Assembly (NCBI RefSeq): GCF_900198365.1
Contig: NZ_FZMS01000010.1
Location: forward strand, 1-40,689
Source of the DNA: Helicobacter bilis
GTDB lineage: Bacteria; Campylobacterota; Campylobacteria; Campylobacterales; Helicobacteraceae
Length of the DNA: 40,689 bases
Direction: 5' to 3'
The position numbers and the translations under genes are program-made. The notes below the pieces were generated by a model. It made no database searches. It was not told the origin of the DNA and worked only from the letters and a program-made list of their open reading frames with translations. Shown here one piece after another: positions 8,233 to 15,796 of the stretch (the first letter of the stretch is position 1; the number at the start of each line of letters is the position of its first letter).

Positions 8233-8748
8233 TTATGCACTTTTCTTACTCTTTTTTAACTCTTTTTCAAATTTCTTTCGTTTTAGTAAAGGTAATTTAT
8301 CTACAAATAAGATTCCATTTAAATGATCCATTTCATGCTGCAAGGCAACTGCCATGAAGTCATTAAATATATTCTCATGCGTAACGCCAAATCTATCTTG
8401 ATATTTGACTTTTATTTGACTAAAACGACTGATTTCTTCATAGAATCCGGGCACAGATAAACAGCCCTCATTCCATAGAATCTCACCTTCAGCATGTAAA
8501 ATAACAGGATTAATAATCTCAAGCAAATCCTCTTTATACTGCGTATTATCCTCTTCTCTTGGTATATTAATAATTAGCACCCGCAGGGGCTTTGCTACTT
8601 GTATCGCGGCTAATCCCACACCATTATGCTCCATCATAGTCTCATACATAGAATCTAAAAACTCATGCAATGCGTTATCAAAAACTTGAACTTCTTTTGA
8701 AATCGTGCGTAATATTTTATTTGGATAATGAATGACTTCTAAAACCAT
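8233..8748 (-). CDS. def: Peptide deformylase
   Basis: Removes the formyl group from the N-terminal Met of new proteins, using an Fe/Zn ion. All three motifs are present: GVGLAAIQV (motif I, GxGLAAxQ), EGCLSVPGF (motif II with the metal Cys) and QHEMDHLNG (motif III, HExxH). The C-terminus [14 protein letters not shown] matches Helicobacter Def. I place the start at the ATG at 8748, giving [14 protein letters not shown], with GGAG eight bases upstream. A longer frame reaches 8790, but it would add a hydrophobic leader not seen in the family. 171 residues. In E. coli def pairs with fmt; here its neighbours are rpmB and divergent tatD. Confidence 0.95.
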   Translation of the reverse strand: MVLEVIHYPNKILRTISKEVQVFDNALHEFLDSMYETMMEHNGVGLAAIQVAKPLRVLIINIPREEDNTQYKEDLLEIINPVILHAEGEILWNEGCLSVPGFYEEISRFSQIKVKYQDRFGVTHENIFNDFMAVALQHEMDHLNGILFVDKLPLLKRKKFEKELKKSKKSA

Positions 8749-8843
8749 AAAAATACTCCAAATGCAAACTAAAAACAACATTTTATCCAAAAATAGCTTA
8801 CAAGTAAACGTAAAAATAGATTCAATATGTAACTTTTGGTAGC

Positions 8844-8849
8844 TATAAT
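8844..8849 (+). promoter_or_regulatory. Probable -10 element for tatD
   Basis: TATAAT in AGCTATAATATCGC, about 30 bases before the tatD ATG, lies in the divergent def-tatD spacer. Confidence 0.55.
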
Positions 8850-8878
8850 ATCGCTTTATTTTTACAACTGGAGTGATT

Positions 8879-9697
8879 ATGATTGATACACATATTCATC
8901 TTGATTCTAAAGATTTTAGTAATGATTTAGCCCAAGTGCTAGAGAGAGCGAAGAGTAATAATGTAGAATCTTTTATAATACCTGCCGCTTCCTTTCATAC
9001 GCTAAAGGACGCACAAAGCATTGCAAATACGCATGATAATATCTATTATGCAGTGGGAATCCACCCCTGCCATGCAGATGAAATGTATTTAGACACCACA
9101 AGCAAAACCTTAAATAATCATGTGCTAGAATCCCTGCAAGATTCCATCAATTCGCCAAAATGCAAAGCCATTGGGGAATGCGGACTCGACTTTTATCACA
9201 TTGAAAAAAATGATACAAACGCGATAGATATGCAAATACAAGTTTTTCATACACAAATAGAATGGGCGATAAAATATAATTTGCCCTTAATCTTGCATGT
9301 AAGAGATTCTAAAGATAGTTATGAAGCAAGCAGGGAAGTCGCTAAGATTCTAACGCATTATATACAAAGGGGCGACAAGATTCGCGGTGTGTTTCATTGT
9401 TACAACGCATGTGAAGAGTTGCTTAATTTTAGAGAATCTTTTTACTATGGGATAGGGGGCATTATCACTTTTAAGAATGCACATGACCTGCTTTCTGTAA
9501 CGCCAAAGATTCCATTATCAAAAATCCTGTTAGAAACTGATGCCCCATATCTTGCCCCCACACCACACAGAGGAAAAAGAAATGAGTCAAGCTTTCTCAT
9601 ACATATAGCAGAAAAGCTTAGTGAAATCCTAAATACCACCACCAATGAGATTATAAGACAAACTACAAGTAATGCGAAAATGCTGTTTGGAATCTAG
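8879..9697 (+). CDS. tatD: TatD-family metal-dependent DNase
   Basis: A TIM-barrel hydrolase of the YcfH/TatD type, linked to DNA repair and DNA degradation, using two metal ions. The N-terminal IDTHIHLD gives the HxH metal pair. The metal Glu is in [11 protein letters not shown], a His in [10 protein letters not shown], another in GVFHCYNA, and the last Asp in [11 protein letters not shown]. Length 272 is normal. The ATG at 8879 has GGAG five bases upstream; a GTG two codons earlier overlaps that site and is unlikely. It is the only plus-strand gene in a 15-kb minus-strand block. Confidence 0.93.
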   Translation: MIDTHIHLDSKDFSNDLAQVLERAKSNNVESFIIPAASFHTLKDAQSIANTHDNIYYAVGIHPCHADEMYLDTTSKTLNNHVLESLQDSINSPKCKAIGECGLDFYHIEKNDTNAIDMQIQVFHTQIEWAIKYNLPLILHVRDSKDSYEASREVAKILTHYIQRGDKIRGVFHCYNACEELLNFRESFYYGIGGIITFKNAHDLLSVTPKIPLSKILLETDAPYLAPTPHRGKRNESSFLIHIAEKLSEILNTTTNEIIRQTTSNAKMLFGI

Positions 9698-9773
9698 CCA
9701 TACAGAAAACACCTTTAATCTAGCATTAATCAAAAGCAAATTCCAGAATCCAAACTCAATGCTACACAGCATT

Positions 9774-10487
9774 TCATTCCACATATTTATCAAATTTATC
9801 TATCGTGTTTTCTAAGTATTGTATAAAATCTTTTTCTTTTGGCATGTCTTTATGGGCTTTTATTGTGGATAGCTTGATACATAAAGCAGCACTTGTATCT
9901 TTTGCTTGTGTTATTTTTGTTATAAGAACATTACTTTTTTCTAGGATTTCTTTCTGGGCTTGTGGTTGTAATCCTGTGAAAAGATTCAAAAAAGGTTGCA
10001 CGAAGTTAGATAATGCCTGCATACTTGTCTGCGTGTGTGAATCTAGCGTTTCAATCATATTTAGTGTCATGCTATATGATCTCTCGCCTTTAGTAAAACA
10101 CTCATTTGTAAGCCTTATGCAATCTTCAATTAACTTTTTAGTTTCATTATGCGTTACTTCTGCTTCTGCTAGCATTTTTTCTAAAACATTAGCATTTGGC
10201 TTATTTTTATCTAAAAAGCTATTTTGATAAGTATTGCTAGTGTTAATATTTATTGTCCTATTTTCCCGCCTTTTATACAGCTTTTTACGCTCTTCTCTAT
10301 CATTATTAATACGCATTTCACCATTAAAAAAAGTAATGCCATGCTGCTTTAACAATGACAAAGCATGATTTGCTATGGGAATGTTATTTAAATGATTATA
10401 GTATGCGCTACGGATTACATCTTTTTCATAAAAGTTTATAGCAAGTGCATCGATTTTTGCGATATTTTGTTTAAATTGCTCATGCAT
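9774..10487 (-). CDS. Hypothetical helical protein downstream of ispA
   Basis: I do not recognise this 237-residue protein. It has no signal peptide or membrane segment and is predicted mostly helical, with Lys, Glu, Asn and Thr. A short basic patch EERKKLYKRRENRT lies at about 65-80, followed by a low-complexity Asn-rich linker. The C-terminal half is amphipathic helix, including TLDSHTQTSMQALSNFVQPF. ATG with AGGGCGTGAA before it. It lies 26 bp after ispA on the same strand and is probably co-transcribed with it. A helical region resembling phasin or chemoreceptor-like coils is possible, but nothing is specific. The downstream region holds no obvious partner. Confidence 0.75.
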   Translation of the reverse strand: MHEQFKQNIAKIDALAINFYEKDVIRSAYYNHLNNIPIANHALSLLKQHGITFFNGEMRINNDREERKKLYKRRENRTININTSNTYQNSFLDKNKPNANVLEKMLAEAEVTHNETKKLIEDCIRLTNECFTKGERSYSMTLNMIETLDSHTQTSMQALSNFVQPFLNLFTGLQPQAQKEILEKSNVLITKITQAKDTSAALCIKLSTIKAHKDMPKEKDFIQYLENTIDKFDKYVE

Positions 10488-10513
10488 TTCACGCCCTTTT
10501 TTATGGCTAAGTT

Positions 10514-11395
10514 TTAATCAAGCGGCTTTAGATAAGATTCTAAAAGCTCATTTAAATTTGCATACAATCTATCATAGCCTAATGTTTGCAACTTTTCTAA
10601 ATCTTTTTGCAATAAATCGCCATGTTCTTTCAAGGCGTTTTTTGCCCCATTTAGCCCCATAAGATTCACATAGCTATTCTTATTGGTATCATTATTTGCG
10701 GTTTTGCCTGATATGCTTTCATCTTGTATAGAATCTATAATGTCATCTCGTATTTGAAAATAAAGTCCCAAAACTAGCCCAAAATCATAGAGAAATTTTT
10801 GCATATCAAGCGATAAATTCGCAATAATTGCCCCCATCTTTAGACTTGCAGCGATGAGTTTAGCAGTCTTATGTGTATGTATGAATTGCAATTTATCAAG
10901 CGGCAGGGTCGTATGCTCGAAATAACAATCAAGGGCTTGACCTAGCACCATACCGCCAATACCGCCATTTTCAGCCAAGCACGAGACAAGCTCTGCAACA
11001 ACGCTTGGGGCAAAATGTGCGTTTGCAAGCAAATAAAAGCTATAAGTATTAAGCCCATCGCCTATAAGGATAGCACTCACCTCATCGTATTTGCAATGAA
11101 GCGTGGGATGATTTCGCCGTAACGCCGCATTATCCATAGCAGGCAGGTCATCATGTATGAGTGAGTAGGTATGCAAACACTCAATGCTAAGGCACACATC
11201 AAACGCATTTTTTGCTTGTTCTTTTGCCTCCGCGCACACAACACTAAGTAATAAATTAGGACGAAATCTTTTGCCTCCATTTAGGACCATCTCCCAAAAT
11301 GCCTTTTCAAAATGCGGATGAAAGCCTGATATTTCTGGTTGATTATCATGCAGATAAGATTCAAACTCATTGCAAGTTTGTTTAAAAAATGACAT
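10514..11395 (-). CDS. ispA: Polyprenyl (farnesyl/geranylgeranyl) diphosphate synthase
   Basis: Condenses isopentenyl diphosphate with allylic diphosphates to give C15-C20 prenyl chains, precursors of undecaprenyl phosphate and quinones. The first Asp-rich motif is in SLIHDDLPAMDNAALRR (DDxxxxD class typical of FPP synthases), and the second in QIRDDIID. GGKRFRP binds the homoallylic substrate. Length 293 is usual. ATG with AAAGGTATTAAT upstream. The substrate chain length cannot be fixed from sequence alone. It follows xseA after 186 bp, and lies in a block with ftsW and rodA, which use undecaprenyl-linked substrate. Confidence 0.92.
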   Translation of the reverse strand: MSFFKQTCNEFESYLHDNQPEISGFHPHFEKAFWEMVLNGGKRFRPNLLLSVVCAEAKEQAKNAFDVCLSIECLHTYSLIHDDLPAMDNAALRRNHPTLHCKYDEVSAILIGDGLNTYSFYLLANAHFAPSVVAELVSCLAENGGIGGMVLGQALDCYFEHTTLPLDKLQFIHTHKTAKLIAASLKMGAIIANLSLDMQKFLYDFGLVLGLYFQIRDDIIDSIQDESISGKTANNDTNKNSYVNLMGLNGAKNALKEHGDLLQKDLEKLQTLGYDRLYANLNELLESYLKPLD

Positions 11396-11581
11396 ATTAA
11401 TACCTTTAATTTTTTTGTAATTTTAGCATGAAAGCGTGGGTTTTGGATATGGATTCTGTTAAGCCATGTGAATGAGGTGTTTGAATTATTTTTTGCATAT
11501 TAGAAAATAAAACATGCAAACCCATATTAAATCCATTTTAGTATCGCCTAGATAAAAAACTTAGCTTCGAGTTTAAACCCT

Positions 11582-13027
11582 CTAGCCTAAAACGCGTGCG
11601 TTTCTTATCCCACTAGAATCTATGATTTCAATAATATCATTCTCTTGCAGTTCGCTTACTTGTATTAGTTTGTCGTCTTTTAAAATTTGTGCAAATCCAT
11701 ATTGTGCTTTTTTGCTAGGGTCTAGGGCGTGTAGTATGTCAGTTAGATTATTTAGCATAAGTCTTTTTTGTCGCAGGGCATTCTGCATAGAATCATCAAG
11801 GTTAAAGTTTAGCATTGCCCTTTTTCTTGTCATCATTTGAAGCATGGCATTTTTTAGCTCAAGCTCTATTTGCTTTGTTTGATTTATTTTCTGCTCTATA
11901 ATATATGAAAACTCACTATCAAGTTTTTTAGCTAGAGATTCTACATTCGTTTTCATTGTAAGCAGTTTTTGCGTTGGCTTTGCAAGTTCTAGTTTCTCTT
12001 GCTGTTGTAATAAGGTATGCTTTTTTTGTGTGTAAAACCATTGTATAGAATCTTGCAGGTTTTGTGTGAGTGTTTGCAGTAGCAGTTTATGTTGTGCTAT
12101 CTTTTGTAATGGATTTAGAATCTCAAGGCTTTGTGCTAAGTGATTTAATATTGATTTCTTTTGCGTGATATGTGTTTGCATTGTATGTGTAAGTATAGAT
12201 TCCATATCGCATAACTGCGTGATGAGATTATTCTTATCACATAGAATCATCTCCATAGCAGCACTTGGTGTCGGGGCTCTCATATCAGCAACATAATCGC
12301 TTAAAAGATAGTCTATCTCATGCCCGATTGCAGATACCACTGGGGTTTTACACGCAAAGATTGCCTCTAGCACCTCCATTTCATTAAAGCTCCATAAATC
12401 TTCGATACTCCCGCCACCCCTTGCAAGCACTAAAATATCCGCACCAAGCCTATCAGCATAGGCAAGATTCTTAGTAATAGAGTGCTTTGCCTCACGCCCT
12501 TGCGTCAAAGTATCAATAAGGATAAATTCACATAGACAATAACGCTTGCTTGCTACTTTTATCATATCTTGCAGGGCGGCACTTGTTTGACTTGTAAGCA
12601 GGATTATTCTTTTGGGAAATCGTGGTAATGGTTTATTTTTACAAAAATAATTTCGCTCTTCTAATCTTTTCTTTAGGGCTTCATATTGTGCTTTTAAATC
12701 GCCTATACCACTATGCACACATTTTACAATGTTGAGATTATAAGTCCCACGCGGTGGGAATACGCTGATATTGCCTTTAGCGATAATTTTATCGCCATTT
12801 TGCAATTTAATGGGATTATTTCGTGCGTTATGGCGGAAAAAAGTGCAAGCGATTGTCGCATTTTCATCTTTTAGATTAAAATAGATATGTCCGCTATTAT
12901 GATGTGTGAATCCACTCACCTCACCTTCAACCTCAACATAGCTAAAATCACTCTCAAGCAACGACTTTATTTGCATAGTTAGCTGACTGACTTGTAAAAC
13001 TAGGGGAATGTGTGGTTGTGCCTGCAT
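11582..13027 (-). CDS. xseA: Exodeoxyribonuclease VII large subunit
   Basis: XseA with XseB degrades single-stranded DNA. An OB-fold lies at the N-terminus (about 10-110) with VEGEVSGFTHHNSGHIYF. The catalytic region (about 125-310) holds RIILLTSQTSAALQDM, LARGGGSIEDLWSFNE and SAIGHEIDYLLSDYVAD, then RAPTPSAAMEM, all hallmarks. The rest (about 270-430) is long coiled coil with LNPLQ, and ends in GFAQILKDDKLI. 481 residues, slightly above the H. pylori length. ATG with AAGGATATAAT. It begins 18 bp after ftsW and is likely in the same transcript. No xseB is visible in the window. Confidence 0.95.
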   Translation of the reverse strand: MQAQPHIPLVLQVSQLTMQIKSLLESDFSYVEVEGEVSGFTHHNSGHIYFNLKDENATIACTFFRHNARNNPIKLQNGDKIIAKGNISVFPPRGTYNLNIVKCVHSGIGDLKAQYEALKKRLEERNYFCKNKPLPRFPKRIILLTSQTSAALQDMIKVASKRYCLCEFILIDTLTQGREAKHSITKNLAYADRLGADILVLARGGGSIEDLWSFNEMEVLEAIFACKTPVVSAIGHEIDYLLSDYVADMRAPTPSAAMEMILCDKNNLITQLCDMESILTHTMQTHITQKKSILNHLAQSLEILNPLQKIAQHKLLLQTLTQNLQDSIQWFYTQKKHTLLQQQEKLELAKPTQKLLTMKTNVESLAKKLDSEFSYIIEQKINQTKQIELELKNAMLQMMTRKRAMLNFNLDDSMQNALRQKRLMLNNLTDILHALDPSKKAQYGFAQILKDDKLIQVSELQENDIIEIIDSSGIRNARVLG

Positions 13028-13045
13028 ATTATATCCTTATAGAAT

Positions 13046-14203
13046 CTATTTACCTAAATCTACTTTTGTTGATAATGCCAACACTAAGCCAATGCCAATA
13101 CATAAGGCAAGCAAACTACTCCCCCCATAGCTTAGAAATGGCACTGCCATGCCCTTAATAGGTATAATACCTGTTTCACCAAACGCATTAATAAGAAAGC
13201 TAATGCCAATAAGGGCTGCTATACCAACACAAAAGAGTGAATAAAAGCTTTTTTGCAAACGAAATGCGATTTTAAAGATTCTAAAAACAATCATAAATAC
13301 AAGTAAAACGCATACTAAAAGCCCAAATAGCCCAAGCTCTTCGCTAATCCCAGCTAGAATCATATCCGTATGCACTTCACCCAAAAAGCCAAGCTTTACA
13401 ATACTCTCACCAATACCCACGCCAAAATGCCCACCATTATAAAAGGCATAAGTCGCATTCTGCACCTGCCCACCAGCATCAACACCATCGCTAAGTAGTG
13501 AAAAGTTTGGGGCATACGAGCGGATAAGCGTTTCGATATTTATCCACCATTCACGCACTCTTTTTATCCTATGCGGACTTGTTACAATAAGGATTGTCCC
13601 CATGACAGACACAACGCCAAGCGCTAGTGTAAAAAGTGAGAATCTCCCACCAGCACAAATCAGCATAACAATAAACACAAGGGATAATAAGATAATTTGC
13701 CCCAAATCATTTTGCAATGTAGAAATGAGAGCCGCAACACACATAAACAGGAATAAGTGAGGTATCAAGATCCCAAGTTGCTCCAAAAATGGCAACGATC
13801 TTGGATTATTAAACTTGCGACTAAAACTCCACGCAACAAATATAATATAGCCAATTTTGAAAAACTCTAAAGGTGCAAGTGAAATATTTGGCAAACGCAA
13901 CCAACGCTTCGCCCCACCCGCACTTGTCGCATAGCTATCAGGTAAAAATGGTAATACAATAATGACTATAAACGATGAAATGAGTAGCACCAACCCAAAG
14001 CCAAGCAAATGTTTTTCTGCATTAAAATAGGATAAGACCCACATAAGCATAACGCCAAGACAACTTGCAAAAAGCTCACGATAAAGAAAATGAAACTGCC
14101 CATAGCCATAATATAGCACCGCATAAGATGAGAGAGAATAGCTCATACATATAGCTATCCCAAGCAATGCAGTAACAAGAAAAAAGAGACGAGTATCTGC
14201 CAA
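13046..14203 (-). CDS. ftsW: SEDS peptidoglycan polymerase FtsW
   Basis: Division-specific lipid II polymerase with about ten membrane segments. Features include GGAKRWLRLPNISLAPLEFF (the conserved 'GxxRWL...PxE' loop), LISTLQNDLGQIILL (QxDxG), and GILGEVHTD-like GFLGEVHTDMILAGISEELG, ending in PFLSYGGSSLLALCIGIG. The loop 'HTDMIL..ISEELG' favours FtsW over RodA. 385 residues. The start is TTG at 14203, with AAGG eight bases upstream and no better ATG; the residues that follow align with FtsW N-termini. It leads an operon with xseA. rodA lies 347 bp upstream on the same strand. Confidence 0.92.
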   Translation of the reverse strand: MADTRLFFLVTALLGIAICMSYSLSSYAVLYYGYGQFHFLYRELFASCLGVMLMWVLSYFNAEKHLLGFGLVLLISSFIVIIVLPFLPDSYATSAGGAKRWLRLPNISLAPLEFFKIGYIIFVAWSFSRKFNNPRSLPFLEQLGILIPHLFLFMCVAALISTLQNDLGQIILLSLVFIVMLICAGGRFSLFTLALGVVSVMGTILIVTSPHRIKRVREWWINIETLIRSYAPNFSLLSDGVDAGGQVQNATYAFYNGGHFGVGIGESIVKLGFLGEVHTDMILAGISEELGLFGLLVCVLLVFMIVFRIFKIAFRLQKSFYSLFCVGIAALIGISFLINAFGETGIIPIKGMAVPFLSYGGSSLLALCIGIGLVLALSTKVDLGK

Positions 14204-14550
14204 ACCAAAAACCTTGCAAAAGTGATTCTAAAAAATAAAGTGGTTATTATATCAAAAACTAATAAATTTTTAAGTTTATGAGACAGGTTGCTATAAAATA
14301 AAAGTAACATGAAATAGAAGATTGAAAGTTTATCTGCCAAATTAAATGTGAAGTGAAAATATCTCTTTGAAATCATATCCCAAGTGTCCAACTTTGTTTA
14401 ATTATGGGGATTATCATAAACCAAATTCTACTGACTTAGATATGCCTAACCATTTGAAATCTAACCTATCCATAATGAACCGACTAAAATTCTGCAACCA
14501 AACGAGAAAGTAAAATTCAATTATCAAACACAACAACAAACTTTGATAAC
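14204..14550. other. Intergenic gap between rodA and ftsW
   Basis: No gene seen. A TATAAT-type element on the minus strand near 14247-14252 (TGATATAATAACC) could be the ftsW promoter, some 45 bases before its TTG. A plus-strand open stretch near 14376-14510 has no start codon with a ribosome site. The rodA end of the gap holds an inverted repeat listed separately. Confidence 0.5.
14521..14549 (-). terminator. Candidate rodA terminator hairpin
   Basis: Immediately after the rodA stop the minus strand has an 8-bp perfect inverted repeat, TTATCAAA and TTTGATAA, with a 13-base loop. It is followed by TTGAATTTTACTTT. The stem is A+T-rich and the T-run is broken, so termination strength is uncertain. 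Confidence 0.45.
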
Positions 14551-15690
14551 TTAAAGCCTTGCTCGTCTCTTAGGAATACGCATGAAGTTACCAAATGGTG
14601 TAGTCTCTTTAAAGTTGCTGAAGCTAAAACGAAAAGTTGTAGCATTTTCAAACATAGCAATGAGTATCACAAAGGTAATAAAGCTACTTCCACCATAGCT
14701 AAATAGTGGCAGTGGTATCCCAACGACTGGGGCTAACTCAATAGTCATAGCAATATTTACAGAAGTATAGACAAAAAATAGCATAGCAAGACAGCTTGCA
14801 ATAACCTTTAAAAAATAATCTTGTGAATCTAAAAAACAAAAAGAAAGTAAATGTAACACTATAAATAAATACAAAGCAATCAAGGCACATGATCCAAGAA
14901 AGCCAAAACGCTCTGCAAAATGTGCGAATATAAAATCACTTGTAGCAACGGGTAAAAATTTCAAATTTGCCTGTGTTGCATCTTCATAATTTCTTCCGGT
15001 TAAACCACCACTACCAACAGCAATAAGGCTTTGCTGCACTTGAGAGCTTGTATTACCACTTACAAGTTTCATGATTCTATCTACTTGATAGGGCTTTAAT
15101 ACAAACTTAAATGCGATAGGCGAGAAAAGCAAACCAGCAATAATGCAAGTAAGCCATACTTTCTTATGCACTCCAATAATAAAAAGCATACCATAGCCCA
15201 TAACAAGCACAATGATAGCACTCCCTAAATCTGGCTCAATTAATATAAGAAAGAAAGGGATAAGGATAAATACGCTAATTTTTAAAAACTCAATCCAGCC
15301 ATATCCATCTTGTGGTGGTGGGTTTTTCTGCACATAATGTGCTAAAAATAGCACAACAGCAATCTTTACAGGCTCACTTGGTTGCAGTGAGAATCCACCG
15401 ATATTTATCCACCTTTGTGCTCCAAGCTTTGTAGTCCCTATGACTTCCACAGCAAGTAAAAGCAAGATACAAATAATATAAAATACCACGACACCTTTAT
15501 AGAGATAGCGAAAAGGGATAAAAAAGATAAATAAAAATATAAAGATTCCCAAAAACGCATAGCTTGATTGTCGTATGAGAAGTGTTTGTGAAGTCTCACT
15601 TAAGAGATACAAACTTGTAAAAACAAGTGGCAAAATTAAAAGAATTAAGACATAATCAAAATGAGTTGTAATGCGTGAGCCAAATAGCAA
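14551..15690 (-). CDS. rodA: SEDS peptidoglycan polymerase RodA
   Basis: Elongation-specific partner of a class B PBP, with about ten membrane segments. Key features are GTTKLGAQRWINIGGFSLQP (RodA-type 'GaqRWi..g...QPSE'), FLILIEPDLGSAIIVLVMG (PDLG), FLPVATSDFIFAHFAERFGF (the RodA counterpart of the FtsW 'HTD..' loop) and GIPLPLFSYGGSSF. 379 residues, close to H. pylori RodA. The start is TTG with AAGGAAAAAAC before it. It is divergent from topA and shares a 106-bp spacer. The minus-strand signals for rodA in that spacer are not clear. The neighbouring FtsW is the division paralogue. Confidence 0.94.
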   Translation of the reverse strand: MLFGSRITTHFDYVLILLILPLVFTSLYLLSETSQTLLIRQSSYAFLGIFIFLFIFFIPFRYLYKGVVVFYIICILLLLAVEVIGTTKLGAQRWINIGGFSLQPSEPVKIAVVLFLAHYVQKNPPPQDGYGWIEFLKISVFILIPFFLILIEPDLGSAIIVLVMGYGMLFIIGVHKKVWLTCIIAGLLFSPIAFKFVLKPYQVDRIMKLVSGNTSSQVQQSLIAVGSGGLTGRNYEDATQANLKFLPVATSDFIFAHFAERFGFLGSCALIALYLFIVLHLLSFCFLDSQDYFLKVIASCLAMLFFVYTSVNIAMTIELAPVVGIPLPLFSYGGSSFITFVILIAMFENATTFRFSFSNFKETTPFGNFMRIPKRRARL

Positions 15691-15721
15691 GTTTTTTCCT
15701 TGAACTGAATCTTTTTCGTAT

Positions 15722-15727
15722 TATAAT
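15722..15727 (+). promoter_or_regulatory. Probable -10 element for topA
   Basis: TATAAT within TTATAATAAAAAAT, about 70 bases before the chosen topA ATG. A TTG at 15737 could be read as a start but lies at the likely transcription start, which supports the ATG at 15797. Confidence 0.45.
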
Positions 15728-15796
15728 AAAAAATATTTGAAATATATGCTAGAATTGCAAGTTATTTTCACAACCAAGATAAAGGCAAGTGTATTT

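Noticed and set aside
8749-8790. Longer def start giving a hydrophobic leader
   Set aside because: No ribosome site; deformylases begin at 'hydrophobic-x-hydrophobic-xxYP', which fits the ATG at 8748.
14155-14391. Minus-strand open frame overlapping the ftsW start
   Set aside because: Hydrophobic but without family features; it overlaps ftsW, whose motifs are clear, and lacks a ribosome site.
14376-14510. Possible coding remnant in the rodA-ftsW gap, plus strand
   Set aside because: An open stretch of about 45 codons with reasonable composition (NYGDYHKPNSTDLD), but no start, no family and no frame support.
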